This document shows, one piece after another, positions 56,049 through 64,000 of a DNA stretch of 64,000 bases (positions are counted from its first letter, which is position 1; each line of letters starts with the position of its first letter). Position numbers and translations under genes: made by a program. Source of the stretch: Prauserella flavalba (GTDB lineage: Bacteria > Actinomycetota > Actinomycetes > Mycobacteriales > Pseudonocardiaceae). The notes under the pieces were generated by a model, which worked only from the letters and a program-made list of their open reading frames with translations, made no database searches and had not been told where the DNA came from. The stretch spans positions 1-64,000 of the forward strand of contig NZ_MASU01000011.1 of NCBI RefSeq assembly GCF_003202235.1, in the 5' to 3' direction.

Positions 56049-57506
56049 CTAGTGCGCCCCGACGGCGACCGCCAGGTACTTCGTGTCGAGGTACTCGTCG
56101 ATGCCCTCGTGCCCGCCCTCGCGGCCGAAACCCGACGCCTTCACCCCGCCGAACGGCGCGGCCGGGTTGGACACCAGGCCAGTGTTGATCCCGACCATGC
56201 CGGTCGGCAGGGCCTCGCCGACCCGGATCGCGCGGTCGAGGTCCCGCGTGAAGAGGTAGCCGACGAGCCCGAACTCGGTGTCGCCCGCCAGCGCGACGGC
56301 CTCGTCCTCATCGGTGAACGTCGTGATCGGAGCGACCGGGCCGAACACCTCCTCCCGCAGGATCCGCGCGCCCTCCGGCACCCCGGAGAGAACCGTCGGC
56401 CGGTAGAAGAAACCCTTGCCGTCCAACGGCTCGCCGCCGGTGGTCGCGGTGGCGCCGCGGTCGCGCGCGTCGCCGACCAGCTCGATCACCTTGTCCCGCT
56501 GGCCGTCGCTGATCAACGGACCCACCGACACGCCCTCCTCGGTGCCGTGGCCGATCCGCAGCCCGGCCATCTTCTCGGTGAGCCGCCGCGTGAACTCCTC
56601 GGCGACCGGCTCGGCGACGTGGAACCGGTTCGCCGCCACGCACGACTCGCCGTTGTTGCGCATCTTCGCCGTGACGGCCCCCTGCACCGCGGCGTCGAGG
56701 TCGGCGTCGGCGAACACCAGGAACGGCGCGTTGCCGCCCAGCTCCATCGACATCCGCTGAAGGTTCGGCGCGCACTGCTCCACGAGCTTGCGACCGACCT
56801 CCGTCGAGCCGGTGAACGACATCTTCCGCACCCGCGCGTCGCCGAGCACCGGGTTGACGATCCGCGTCGCCGAGGTGCTGGACACGACGTTCAGCACGCC
56901 ATCGGGCAGCCCTGCCTCGGTGAGCAGCGCGGCCAGGTTGAGCATCGACAACGGCGTGAGCTGCGGCGGTTTCACGATCATCGTGCAGCCCGCGGCCACC
57001 GCCGGACCGATCTTGCGCGTCCCCATCGCCAGCGGGAAGTTCCACGGCGTCACCAGCAGGCACGGGCCCACCGGCTGCCGGGTGACGATCGTCCGCCCGC
57101 CACCCGCCGGGTTGGGCGAGTAGCGGCCGTCGATGCGCACCGCCTCCTCCGAGAACCACCGGAAGAACTCGGCCGCATAGATCACCTCGGCCCGCGACTC
57201 CTTGAGGCTCTTGCCCATCTCGAGCGTCATGAGCAGAGCCAGCTCGTCGGCGCGTTCCGTCATCAGCTCGAAGGCCCGCCGCAGGATCTCGCCGCGCTCG
57301 CGCGGTGGCGTGCGCGCCCAGCTCTCCTGCGCGGTGACCGCGGCCTCGACCGCGGCCTCCGCATCGGCGGACTGCCCGTCGGCGATCTCGCACAGGCGTT
57401 GCTCGTTGCCCGGATCGTCGACGCCGAACGTGCTCCCGTCGGCCGAGTCCTGCCACTTGCCGTCGATGAACAGCTGCTTGGGAATGCGTCCGATCACGTC
57501 GTCCAT
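56049..57506 (-). CDS. gabD: succinate-semialdehyde dehydrogenase (NADP-type)
   Basis: A 485-residue aldehyde dehydrogenase. Catalytic cysteine in NNGESCVAANRF, general base in MELGGNAPFLVF, nucleotide-binding FTGSTEVGR and PWNFPLAM. The sequence type is that of GabD. It links 4-aminobutyrate or other C4 semialdehydes to succinate. No gabT is adjacent. Confidence 0.9.
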   Translation of the reverse strand: MDDVIGRIPKQLFIDGKWQDSADGSTFGVDDPGNEQRLCEIADGQSADAEAAVEAAVTAQESWARTPPRERGEILRRAFELMTERADELALLMTLEMGKSLKESRAEVIYAAEFFRWFSEEAVRIDGRYSPNPAGGGRTIVTRQPVGPCLLVTPWNFPLAMGTRKIGPAVAAGCTMIVKPPQLTPLSMLNLAALLTEAGLPDGVLNVVSSTSATRIVNPVLGDARVRKMSFTGSTEVGRKLVEQCAPNLQRMSMELGGNAPFLVFADADLDAAVQGAVTAKMRNNGESCVAANRFHVAEPVAEEFTRRLTEKMAGLRIGHGTEEGVSVGPLISDGQRDKVIELVGDARDRGATATTGGEPLDGKGFFYRPTVLSGVPEGARILREEVFGPVAPITTFTDEDEAVALAGDTEFGLVGYLFTRDLDRAIRVGEALPTGMVGINTGLVSNPAAPFGGVKASGFGREGGHEGIDEYLDTKYLAVAVGAH

Positions 57507-57515
57507 GCCGCTGGG

Positions 57516-58709
57516 CTACCCCGGCGAGGTCACCGTGACACGCGCGTCCCTGGCACCCCGGAACGGGGCCAGCGTCTCGGCTTCCCGGGTTATCGCCTCC
57601 TTCACCGCGTCGTCGAGCGGACCGAACCCCTCGACGCCGATCGTCACCGTGTTCCCCTTCTTGCTGGGCCGCCAGAGCGCGACGACCTCGCCGTCGGCGA
57701 GCACCACGCCCGGGTTGCCCTGGCTGCGCCAGACCTGCCTGCGAGCCCGGTCGCCGGGGACCAGCGCCGCGCGGTCCCTCGTCGCCAGCAGCGGATCGTG
57801 CGGCGGCAACAGCCGCACGCCCCGCACCGGGGGCGGGTTGCGCAGCGTGGGCAGGTCCTCGGTGAGCGCCCACGCCGAGCCGTCCCGGTAACCCACCTCG
57901 GTGAGCTCACCGGCCACCAGCTCCCACGACGCCGCCGCGAACGCGGGCGCCGTGCCCGACCACGCCGCGAACTCCGCCGAGGTGGACGGACCGTGGCAGC
58001 GCAGGTACCGCCGCACCAGCTCCGCCCGCGCCCGGCGCGCGTCCCACGACGGCAACCGCCGGCCCAGCCACTGCTCCGCCAACGCGAACCGCGCGTTGCC
58101 CCTGGGCTCGGAGGCGATGCACAGCACGCCGTGCAGGGACACCACGTACAGCGCGTACCGCACGACGCTCTGCCCGTAGGTGCTGGAACCGAGCCCGTCC
58201 GGCTCCGTCCACGCGCCACGCAGCCGACGGGGCAGGCGCCTGCCCACCTGCTCGGCGAGCGCGACCCCCAGTTCGTCCTTGCTCAGCTGGCGCCCGTCGA
58301 GTGCACCGGGCAGCGCCTCACACGTGTACTCCACGGCTTCCACGGCGCCGAGGCCGAAGCGGGCCAGGTGGTCGGTCGCGCCGTGGATGAAATGCAGGCA
58401 CGCCTCCTCGCCGTCCGGAAGCAGCCCGGTCGTGTACACCGCCGCGTCCTCGACCGGCACCAGATGCGGTGCCCCACGCATCGCCCAGAGCTGCACGAGC
58501 CTCCTGCCGGTCTCCACCTCCGCCTTGAGCCCGCGCGGGGTGAGCCCCGCGAGCCGGGCGTGCAGTGCCTGCCCCGCCGAGCCGGGCGGCGTGTTCTGCA
58601 CGGCCAGCGCACCGGCGACGGCCACCAGCTCACTCTTCGGTGACCGCTCGCCGAGCGACTGCCCGGCGAGCCGGAACCGGAGTGCGTGCGTCCGATCCGT
58701 GGTCTCCAT
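57516..58709 (-). CDS. winged-helix DNA-binding protein, AlkZ/HTH_42 family
   Basis: A 397-residue protein of the YcaQ/AlkZ superfamily, whose studied members unhook DNA interstrand crosslinks or alkylated bases. It has the family order: N-terminal LAVQNTPPGSAGQALHARL, later HLVPVEDAAVY, and a C-terminal PPHDPLLATRDRAALVPG, VVLADGEVVALWRP. The QxQ catalytic signature of AlkZ is QNT here, so glycosylase activity is uncertain. It lies 9 bp upstream of gabD without obvious functional link. Confidence 0.8.
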   Translation of the reverse strand: METTDRTHALRFRLAGQSLGERSPKSELVAVAGALAVQNTPPGSAGQALHARLAGLTPRGLKAEVETGRRLVQLWAMRGAPHLVPVEDAAVYTTGLLPDGEEACLHFIHGATDHLARFGLGAVEAVEYTCEALPGALDGRQLSKDELGVALAEQVGRRLPRRLRGAWTEPDGLGSSTYGQSVVRYALYVVSLHGVLCIASEPRGNARFALAEQWLGRRLPSWDARRARAELVRRYLRCHGPSTSAEFAAWSGTAPAFAAASWELVAGELTEVGYRDGSAWALTEDLPTLRNPPPVRGVRLLPPHDPLLATRDRAALVPGDRARRQVWRSQGNPGVVLADGEVVALWRPSKKGNTVTIGVEGFGPLDDAVKEAITREAETLAPFRGARDARVTVTSPG

Positions 58710-58765
58710 TCGAAAACGGTAGCCAGGCGTGCAACCGGATGCCGGGCTTCGACCGTCTTCGCGGC

Positions 58766-59272
58766 ATGCGAAGACTTTCCCTGCTCGCGCTCCTGCTCGT
58801 CACCGGATGCGGTACCTCGGCGGGCACCGGCGGTGGTCAGGTCGCGTGCACCGAGATCGGCGCCCCTCGCGGCGTGAGCGTCGACCTCGCACCGGGCCCG
58901 GCCGCCGCGGCGGCGAGCACGGCGGCACTCGAAGCCTGCTGGGCCGGGAAGTGCCGGACCTACCCGGTGGAGCTCTCGCCCTCGACGGAGGCGGTCGACA
59001 GCGGCTGCGACGGCGACCAGCCCGACGCCGTCTGTTCCGCCGAGGTACGGGAGACCGGGGGAAAGCACGGCTTCGCGACGATCGACGACCTGCCCGAGTT
59101 GCCGGTGCGCGTCACGCTCACGATCACCGGTGACGACGGCGCGGAGACATCCCGTCAGACGTTGGACATCACCCCCGAACCTGTGCACCCCAACGGTCCG
59201 CACTGTCCCGGCATGGGACCGCAGGCGAAGCTCACCGTGGGCGCCGACGGAGCGGTCCGCGACGGCACGTGA
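58766..59272 (+). CDS. small secreted lipoprotein
   Basis: A 168-residue protein with a short signal peptide and lipobox LVTGC (Cys15), then an all-beta-looking domain with several cysteines. No family recognised. ATG at 58766 begins right at the signal peptide; the longer frame is unlikely. Divergent from the AlkZ-like gene. Confidence 0.8.
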   Translation: MRRLSLLALLLVTGCGTSAGTGGGQVACTEIGAPRGVSVDLAPGPAAAAASTAALEACWAGKCRTYPVELSPSTEAVDSGCDGDQPDAVCSAEVRETGGKHGFATIDDLPELPVRVTLTITGDDGAETSRQTLDITPEPVHPNGPHCPGMGPQAKLTVGADGAVRDGT

Positions 59273-59276
59273 GCGC

Positions 59277-59879
59277 TCATGGTTCCAGCAGCTCCGCGGG
59301 ATCGACGTCGAACGCGAACGGTTCCGCGAACCGGAACCGTTCGCCGGAGCCGGCCGCCGCCCGTTCCTCGTAGCGCCCGTCGACGAGCTCGCTCAGCCGC
59401 AGGTAGACCGACCTGGCCGGGTAGTCGATCTCCACCCGCAGGTACCACGGGACACCGGCGTGGGCGCACAGCTCCGGTTTGTCGATCCGGTGCTGCCCGT
59501 GCCGCTCGCCCTCCGCGAACTCGACGAGCAGCAGCACCTGATCCGGCGACACCCACGTGACCCCGCCGGCGGGCTCGCGCAGCACCGCCAGCTCCGGCTG
59601 GATCCACGTGTCGTCGGCGAACCGCAGGTTCACGGTGCCGTACGGGACCAACCCGGCCGCGCGGACCGGCCCGTCCAGCAACGCCGCGAGCCGGAACTCC
59701 CCGTAGGAGTTGGCGGAACCGGCATGCGGGCTCGTGGTCAGATAGCCCCCCAGGCATTCGTACTTGGCCGCACGAGCCAGGGGGAGCGGCAGGCAGTCCT
59801 CGGCACGCCCGGTGTTCCAGCTGCCGTAGAACTCGACCAGCGGGTCGAGCGGCGACGGAAGGCTCATCGGCGCCGACAT
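59277..59879 (-). CDS. Uma2-family putative endonuclease (DUF820)
   Basis: A 200-residue protein with the PD-(D/E)XK-like core of Uma2: D-rich strand WIQPELAVLREP, then VLLLVEFAEGE, and RIDKPELCAHAGVPWYLRVEI. The start is ATG 59879, behind GGAGGAG; the longer upstream frame is not supported. Such genes are abundant in filamentous bacteria, and biological role is unknown. Confidence 0.82.
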   Translation of the reverse strand: MSAPMSLPSPLDPLVEFYGSWNTGRAEDCLPLPLARAAKYECLGGYLTTSPHAGSANSYGEFRLAALLDGPVRAAGLVPYGTVNLRFADDTWIQPELAVLREPAGGVTWVSPDQVLLLVEFAEGERHGQHRIDKPELCAHAGVPWYLRVEIDYPARSVYLRLSELVDGRYEERAAAGSGERFRFAEPFAFDVDPAELLEP

Positions 59880-60007
59880 CGCACTCCTCCTCTCCGAACA
59901 CAACGTCTGGGGAACGTGCCTTCGAGTGTGCTCCCCGAACCCGCCACAAGGCCAGTGATCTGCGCGAACGGAGCCCTCACTGCACCCTCGCGCGACCGTC
60001 CACACGC

Positions 60008-60048
60008 GAGTCGAGCCCGGGTCCCCCGACGGAACCCGGGCTCGACTC
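60008..60048. terminator. hairpin terminator after the ABC exporter operon
   Basis: 15-bp perfect stem GAGTCGAGCCCGGGT (60008-60022) pairing with 60034-60048, 11-nt loop, starting 11 bp after the permease stop on the minus strand. Confidence 0.85.
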
Positions 60049-60059
60049 ACCCCGTGCCG

Positions 60060-61706
60060 CTAGCCGATGTCCCGGCGGCGGAACCCGGCGAGGCCGACGC
60101 CGACGAGAACCACCGCGAGCGCGGTGAGCCACACCAGCGGCGTCGCCGTGAACTCCGCGCTCGGCAGCTTCGGGATGTGCTGGAACGGCGAGACGTTCAG
60201 CACCGCCTGGCTCATGTTGGCGACGGGGCCGAACATGCTGATGAGCAGGAACAGCGTCGCCACCGCCCACGCCGCCGTGGTGAGCTTGGGCAGCAGGCCC
60301 AACAGGACCGCGGTCACCCCGGCCACGAGCCACACGGCGGGCAGCTGGGCCATCGCCGCACCGAGCACGGCGGGCAGTTGGCCACCGAGATCGTTCACGC
60401 GCAGCCCGTGCAGCAGCCCGGTCGCGAACCCGGCGACGGCCAGCAGCGCCGCGCTGCCTGCCAGCGGGAACACGAGGTGGCTCGCCGCCAGGCCGAGCCT
60501 GCTCACCCGCGTGGCCAGCAGGGGCTCGACGCGCATGGCCGTCTCCTCGGCCCGCAGCCGCAGCGTGGCCTGCACGACGTAGAGCGAGGCGATCATCGCC
60601 ATGATCCCGGCCATCGAGGCGAGGAAGGCGTCGACCATGCTCTGCGAACCGCCCAGTCGCGCCATCATCTGCTGCGCCTGCGCGCTGTCGCCGAGCAGGT
60701 CGCCGACCCCCGCCGCGAGCGAGCCGAACAGCGCGCCGAAGACCGCGAACCCGACCGCCCAGCCGAGCAGCACCCCGCGCTGCAGCCGCCACGCGAGGGC
60801 GAACGGCGTGCGCAGGCCGGAAGCCGCCTGCGGGGGACCCGGCCGCGCCGGGATCAGGCTCATACCCACGTCCCTCATGGGCAGCAGCCGGTAGCCGATC
60901 GCCCCCAGCGCGAGGGCGGTGACGGCCAGCAGGCCGAGCACCCACCACCGTTCGTCGGCGAACGCCCTGACCTGCGTGGCCCAACCGATCGGCGACAGCC
61001 AGGACAGCCAGCTCGCGTCCACCGCGGCGTCACCGACGGCGCGGATCAGGAACGTCACCCCGAGCACCGCCGAGGCGATGCCGTTCGCCGTGCGTGAGTA
61101 CTCCGCGACCTGAGCGGTGATCGCGGCGACGCCGGTGAACACGAGCCCGGTGAGCGCCATGCTCCCGCCGAAGGCGAACGAGCCGGTGGCGGGCAGGCCG
61201 ACGCCGATCAGGCTGACGGCCATGAGCACGCCGGTGAGCACCGCGCCGAGCGCGGCGACGAGCACCGCGGCGGTCAGTGCGGCGTAACGACCCACCACCG
61301 TCGAGGAGAGCAGCTCCTGCCTGCCGGTGTCCTCCTCCTGCCTGGTGTGGCGCGTGACCGTGAAGATGCAGGCCAGCGCGACGAACAGGGAGAGGATGGC
61401 GCCGTAGCGCCATGCGGCGAACCCGCCCGCCGTGCTCAGGTCGAAGGCGGGACCGTAGAGCAGCGTCAGCGAGGGGTTGGCACCCATCGTGGCGGTCAGC
61501 GCGGCCCGTTCCGCCTGCGTCGGGTAGAGGGCCTCGTACGAGCCGGCGCCCGCGGAGGCCATCACCCCGAGCACCACGACCCAGATCGGCAGCACGACGC
61601 GGTCGCGGCGCAGGGCCAGCCGCACGAGGTGCCCAGTGCCCGCGAGGTGGTCGCCCCTGCCGGAGACCGCGTGGGCGGCTCCCTGGCGTTCCAACGTCCT
61701 GGTCAT
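60060..61706 (-). CDS. ABC-2-type exporter permease
   Basis: A 548-residue integral membrane protein with about 12 hydrophobic segments, formed from two repeats of six helices. Gene order with an ATPase and a MarR/GbsR-type regulator is that of drug or polyketide exporters (for example TipA/Tcm-like ABC-2 systems). ATG overlaps the ATPase stop by ATGA. The substrate is unknown. Confidence 0.88.
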   Translation of the reverse strand: MTRTLERQGAAHAVSGRGDHLAGTGHLVRLALRRDRVVLPIWVVVLGVMASAGAGSYEALYPTQAERAALTATMGANPSLTLLYGPAFDLSTAGGFAAWRYGAILSLFVALACIFTVTRHTRQEEDTGRQELLSSTVVGRYAALTAAVLVAALGAVLTGVLMAVSLIGVGLPATGSFAFGGSMALTGLVFTGVAAITAQVAEYSRTANGIASAVLGVTFLIRAVGDAAVDASWLSWLSPIGWATQVRAFADERWWVLGLLAVTALALGAIGYRLLPMRDVGMSLIPARPGPPQAASGLRTPFALAWRLQRGVLLGWAVGFAVFGALFGSLAAGVGDLLGDSAQAQQMMARLGGSQSMVDAFLASMAGIMAMIASLYVVQATLRLRAEETAMRVEPLLATRVSRLGLAASHLVFPLAGSAALLAVAGFATGLLHGLRVNDLGGQLPAVLGAAMAQLPAVWLVAGVTAVLLGLLPKLTTAAWAVATLFLLISMFGPVANMSQAVLNVSPFQHIPKLPSAEFTATPLVWLTALAVVLVGVGLAGFRRRDIG

Positions 61707-62608
61707 GATGCCGAGCCCGCCTTCGCGTCCTCCGTGTAGTGCCGCAGGAAGAGCTCCTCGAGCGTCGGCGGCTGGCTGGTCAGGCTGCGTACGCCGATGC
61801 TGGTGAGGCTGCGCAGTGCTTCGTCGAGGGAGTGGGTCTCGACGTCGAACTGCACCCGGTTGCCCTCGATCCGCAGGTCGTGGACGTTCTCCAGCTTGGA
61901 GAGTCCGTTGGGGTGCCCGGCCAGCTCGGCGGAGATCGAGGTGCGGGTGAGGTGACGCAGGTCGGCGAGCGTGCCGGTCTCGACGGTGCGCCCGTTGCGG
62001 ATGATGCTCACGCGGTCGCACAGCGCCTCGACCTCGGCGAGGATGTGGCTCGACAGCAGCACCGTGCGGCCCTGCTCGCGCTCCTCCTGGATGGCGTACT
62101 GGAACGTGGCCTCCATGAGCGGGTCCAGGCCAGAGGTCGGCTCGTCCAGCAGCAGCAGCTCCACGTTGGACGCGAGCGCGGCGACGATGGCGACCTTCTG
62201 CCGGTTGCCCTTGGAGTAGGTGCGGCCCTTCTTCTTCGGGTCGAGATCGAAGCGCTCGATGAGCTCCTTGCGGCGCCGCTGGTCGAGGCCGCCCCTCAGC
62301 CTGCCGAGCAGGTCGATCACCTCGCCCCCGGAGAGGTTGGGCCACAGGCTGACGTCGCCGGGCACGTAGGCGAGCCGCCGGTGCAGGCTCGCCGCGTCGC
62401 GCCAGGGGTCGCCGCCGAGCAGGCGCACCGTGCCCTTGTCGGCGCGCATGAGCCCCAGCAGCACGCGGATGGTGGTCGACTTGCCCGATCCGTTCGGGCC
62501 GAGGAAGCCGTGAACCTCCCCGGTCGCGACGGACAGGTCGAGTCCGTCGAGGGCCACGGTCGACCCGAACGACTTGCGCAGGCCACTGACGGAGATGGCG
62601 TTTTCCAT
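61703..62608 (-). CDS. ABC exporter ATP-binding protein
   Basis: A 301-residue ATPase: Walker [10 protein letters not shown] (about 38-46), signature YSKGNRQKV (variant of LSGGQ; the S in GN is a G), Walker [14 protein letters not shown]-loop SSHIL. The C-terminal DrrA-type accessory domain is present. First gene of the exporter operon. Confidence 0.92.
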   Translation of the reverse strand: MENAISVSGLRKSFGSTVALDGLDLSVATGEVHGFLGPNGSGKSTTIRVLLGLMRADKGTVRLLGGDPWRDAASLHRRLAYVPGDVSLWPNLSGGEVIDLLGRLRGGLDQRRRKELIERFDLDPKKKGRTYSKGNRQKVAIVAALASNVELLLLDEPTSGLDPLMEATFQYAIQEEREQGRTVLLSSHILAEVEALCDRVSIIRNGRTVETGTLADLRHLTRTSISAELAGHPNGLSKLENVHDLRIEGNRVQFDVETHSLDEALRSLTSIGVRSLTSQPPTLEELFLRHYTEDAKAGSAS

Positions 62609-62626
62609 GCAACCGAAGCTACAGTT

Positions 62627-62646
62627 ACTTCACAAAGTTGTGAAGT
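62627..62646. promoter_or_regulatory. operator between exporter and MarR/GbsR gene
   Basis: Inverted repeat ACTTCAC (62627-62633), six bases, GTGAAGT (62640-62646), 18 bp before the ATPase start and 53 bp before the regulator. A suitable site for the divergent regulator to repress the exporter and itself. Confidence 0.75.
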
Positions 62647-62699
62647 TAAGAAAACGTATGGATTGGGTGATCGACCAGACCTCGGGAAGGATGGTTCAC

Positions 62700-63221
62700 A
62701 TGTCGAGCAGACCGCAGTCGCAGCGTGACCCGGCCGGAGACCGTGACGAGGAGCGAGTTCGCACCTACGTCGAGAACCTCGCGCTGACCCTGTCGCAGCT
62801 GGGCTTCCCCCGAATGCCAGCCAGGGTCTTCTCGGCGCTGACGGTCTCGGACACCGGCCGGATGAGCGCCGCCGACCTGGCAGGCATGCTCTCCGTCAGC
62901 CCGGCAGCGATCTCGGGCGCGGTGCGCTACCTCGAACAGGTCGGCCTCATCAGCAAAGAACGTCAGCCCGGCGAACGCCGTGACCACTACCGGCTCTATG
63001 ACGACTTCTGGTTCGCCTCGTTCCTCAAACGCGATCGCATGCTCCGGATGTGGCTGGACGCGACCCTCGAAGGCGTCGACGCCGTCGGCCCGGAGACCCC
63101 GGCCGGGGTACGCCTGACCCGCATGGCCGACTTCCTGGACTTCATCGTCAAGGAGATCCCCGCGCTGTTCGACCGCTGGCACCGGGAGCGGACCCAGCGC
63201 GAGCGCGGCGCCGGAGCGTGA
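62700..63221 (+). CDS. GbsR/MarR-type transcriptional regulator
   Basis: A 173-residue winged-helix protein (MSAADLAGMLSVSPAAISGAVRYLEQVGLISKERQPGERRDHYRL). The C-terminal helices fit GbsR-like drug-responsive regulators. ATG 62700 is preferred to ATG 62691, which is too close to the GGAAGG. Regulates the divergent ABC exporter by inference from position. Confidence 0.85.
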   Translation: MSSRPQSQRDPAGDRDEERVRTYVENLALTLSQLGFPRMPARVFSALTVSDTGRMSAADLAGMLSVSPAAISGAVRYLEQVGLISKERQPGERRDHYRLYDDFWFASFLKRDRMLRMWLDATLEGVDAVGPETPAGVRLTRMADFLDFIVKEIPALFDRWHRERTQRERGAGA

Positions 63222-63351
63222 CGCAGTCCCCCGCTTCCTCACCCGGCCTAACGCCTCGACATGAAAAAAGTCTTACCCGGGGTGTATCTGAGAGGGGTCA
63301 CGCCGCGTCCTATGGGCGACGGCACGTTCCACCGCTCTCTGGAGGACCCAC

Positions 63352-64000
63352 ATGAGCCCCGACCACCCCTGCGTGGCCGAGATCGCGGGCATCCGCGACT
63401 CGCTCGCCGCGCTGGGCGACCCGTGGCACTGCGGTGAGACGCGGCTGAGCAGGCTGTCGAGGGACGCGCGCAGGGCGAGGCTCGGCGTTCCTCCACCCGC
63501 AGCGGAGGAGCTGAGCGCGAGGTCGGACCTGCCGGGCCGGATGGCGGAGGCCGCGCTGGCGGTGTCCCGCGAGCCCGAGGACCTGGAGCACGAACCGACA
63601 CCGCACCTGCCGAGGAGCTTCGACCTGCGCGACGTCGAAGGGTGCGCCTACGTCACCGACGTCAAGGACCAGGGTGAGATCGGCTCCTGCAGCGCGTTCG
63701 GCACCATCGCCGCGCTGGAGACCACCGCGGCCTACACGCGCAGGGCGCCGGGGCTGCGGCTGAACCTCTCCGAGGCACACCTGTTCTTCGGGCACGCGGC
63801 GGCGCGCGAGGCGATCACGCCCGACGGCACGTGGCCGGACGAGCTGTTCGTCGACTGCCAGCGGATCGGCGTGACCTTCGACGACCACTACCCGTACTAC
63901 GACGACGACTCAGGGGCGCTCAACCCCGGGTGGCGCGACCGGCTGGCGAAGGCCGAGGGCGTCGTGGACCTCAGCCAGGATCCGGCCGCGATCAAGCAGC
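63352..64000 (+). CDS. C1 (papain-like) cysteine peptidase, cut by window end
   Basis: Partial, 216 codons in the window, open at the end. After a 100-residue N-terminal segment, the peptidase core begins at LPRSFDLRDVEGCAYVTDVKDQGEIGSCSAFG, with the oxyanion glutamine (KDQ) and catalytic cysteine (GSCSAF) of papain; the histidine and asparagine would lie beyond the window. No signal peptide is visible, so it may be cytosolic or use another route. ATG 63352 follows GGAGG. Confidence 0.85.
   Translation, partial: MSPDHPCVAEIAGIRDSLAALGDPWHCGETRLSRLSRDARRARLGVPPPAAEELSARSDLPGRMAEAALAVSREPEDLEHEPTPHLPRSFDLRDVEGCAYVTDVKDQGEIGSCSAFGTIAALETTAAYTRRAPGLRLNLSEAHLFFGHAAAREAITPDGTWPDELFVDCQRIGVTFDDHYPYYDDDSGALNPGWRDRLAKAEGVVDLSQDPAAIKQ

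Noticed and set aside
61707-62612. Fusion of ABC permease and ATPase in one frame
   Set aside because: The ATPase lies in another frame with its own ATG and stop; the long frame is only open by composition.

Overview
The window is high-GC DNA with GTG and TTG starts, dense overlapping operons and typical actinobacterial markers: a glnX-glnH-pknG operon, a mycothiol-type (MDMPI) protein, an F420/deazaflavin-type nitroreductase, a glutaredoxin-like protein and fdsGBAD formate dehydrogenase. The best inference is a chromosome of Pseudonocardiaceae type (Saccharomonospora/Amycolatopsis/Prauserella-like). I could not run a database search, so genus and species remain open.

Layout. 1-1353 is an IS701-family insertion sequence with a split transposase reading frame. 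It abuts a 158-bp MITE-like palindromic element whose far CTAG supplies the stop codon of a type I methionine aminopeptidase gene. 2541-7450 is the glnX-glnH-pknG amino-acid-sensing kinase operon. 7443-12663 is housekeeping and envelope: membrane metallophosphoesterase, thioesterase, MHS transporter, L,D-transpeptidase lipoprotein and cold-shock protein. 12688-14537 holds two small actinobacterial genes and a tRNA-Glu/Asp/Phe cluster. 14611-19753 is mixed: trypsin-like protease, MDMPI protein, a frameshifted acetyltransferase, an orphan Pycsar-type membrane effector, two LacI regulators around an esterase, and a 21-bp-periodic repeat.

20909-34816 is the centrepiece: a LacI-controlled L-rhamnose operon of about 14 kb. 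A sugar ABC transporter, mutarotase, isomerase, rhamnulokinase and a fused rhamnulose-phosphate aldolase/lactaldehyde dehydrogenase are followed directly by lutABC. The operon therefore encodes uptake plus conversion of rhamnose to DHAP, L-lactate and then pyruvate. It also carries an extra AraA/FucI-like isomerase behind a 26-bp perfect palindrome. VapBC toxin-antitoxin genes, a PAS-GGDEF-EAL protein, an isolated ketosynthase, OsmC, a TetR/nitroreductase pair and a run of hairpin terminators follow.

41611-51583, all on the minus strand, joins two modules. One is phenol-to-muconolactone (flavin reductase, phenol hydroxylase, catA, catB, IclR regulator; no catC seen). The other is an NAD-dependent formate dehydrogenase (fdsGBAD; no fdsC seen) with its own palindromic operator. 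The rest contains butanediol dehydrogenase plus a SnoaL-fused flavin monooxygenase, a glutaredoxin, a repeat-bearing coiled-coil protein, succinate-semialdehyde dehydrogenase, an AlkZ-like protein, a small lipoprotein, a Uma2-family protein, an ABC-2 exporter with a divergent MarR/GbsR regulator, and the start of a papain-like protease cut by the window end.

Starts were moved from the longest frame wherever a Shine-Dalgarno sequence or operon coupling favoured an internal codon; each case is stated. No CRISPR array, rRNA or prophage was seen. Functional statements rest on visible motifs and family knowledge, not searches.
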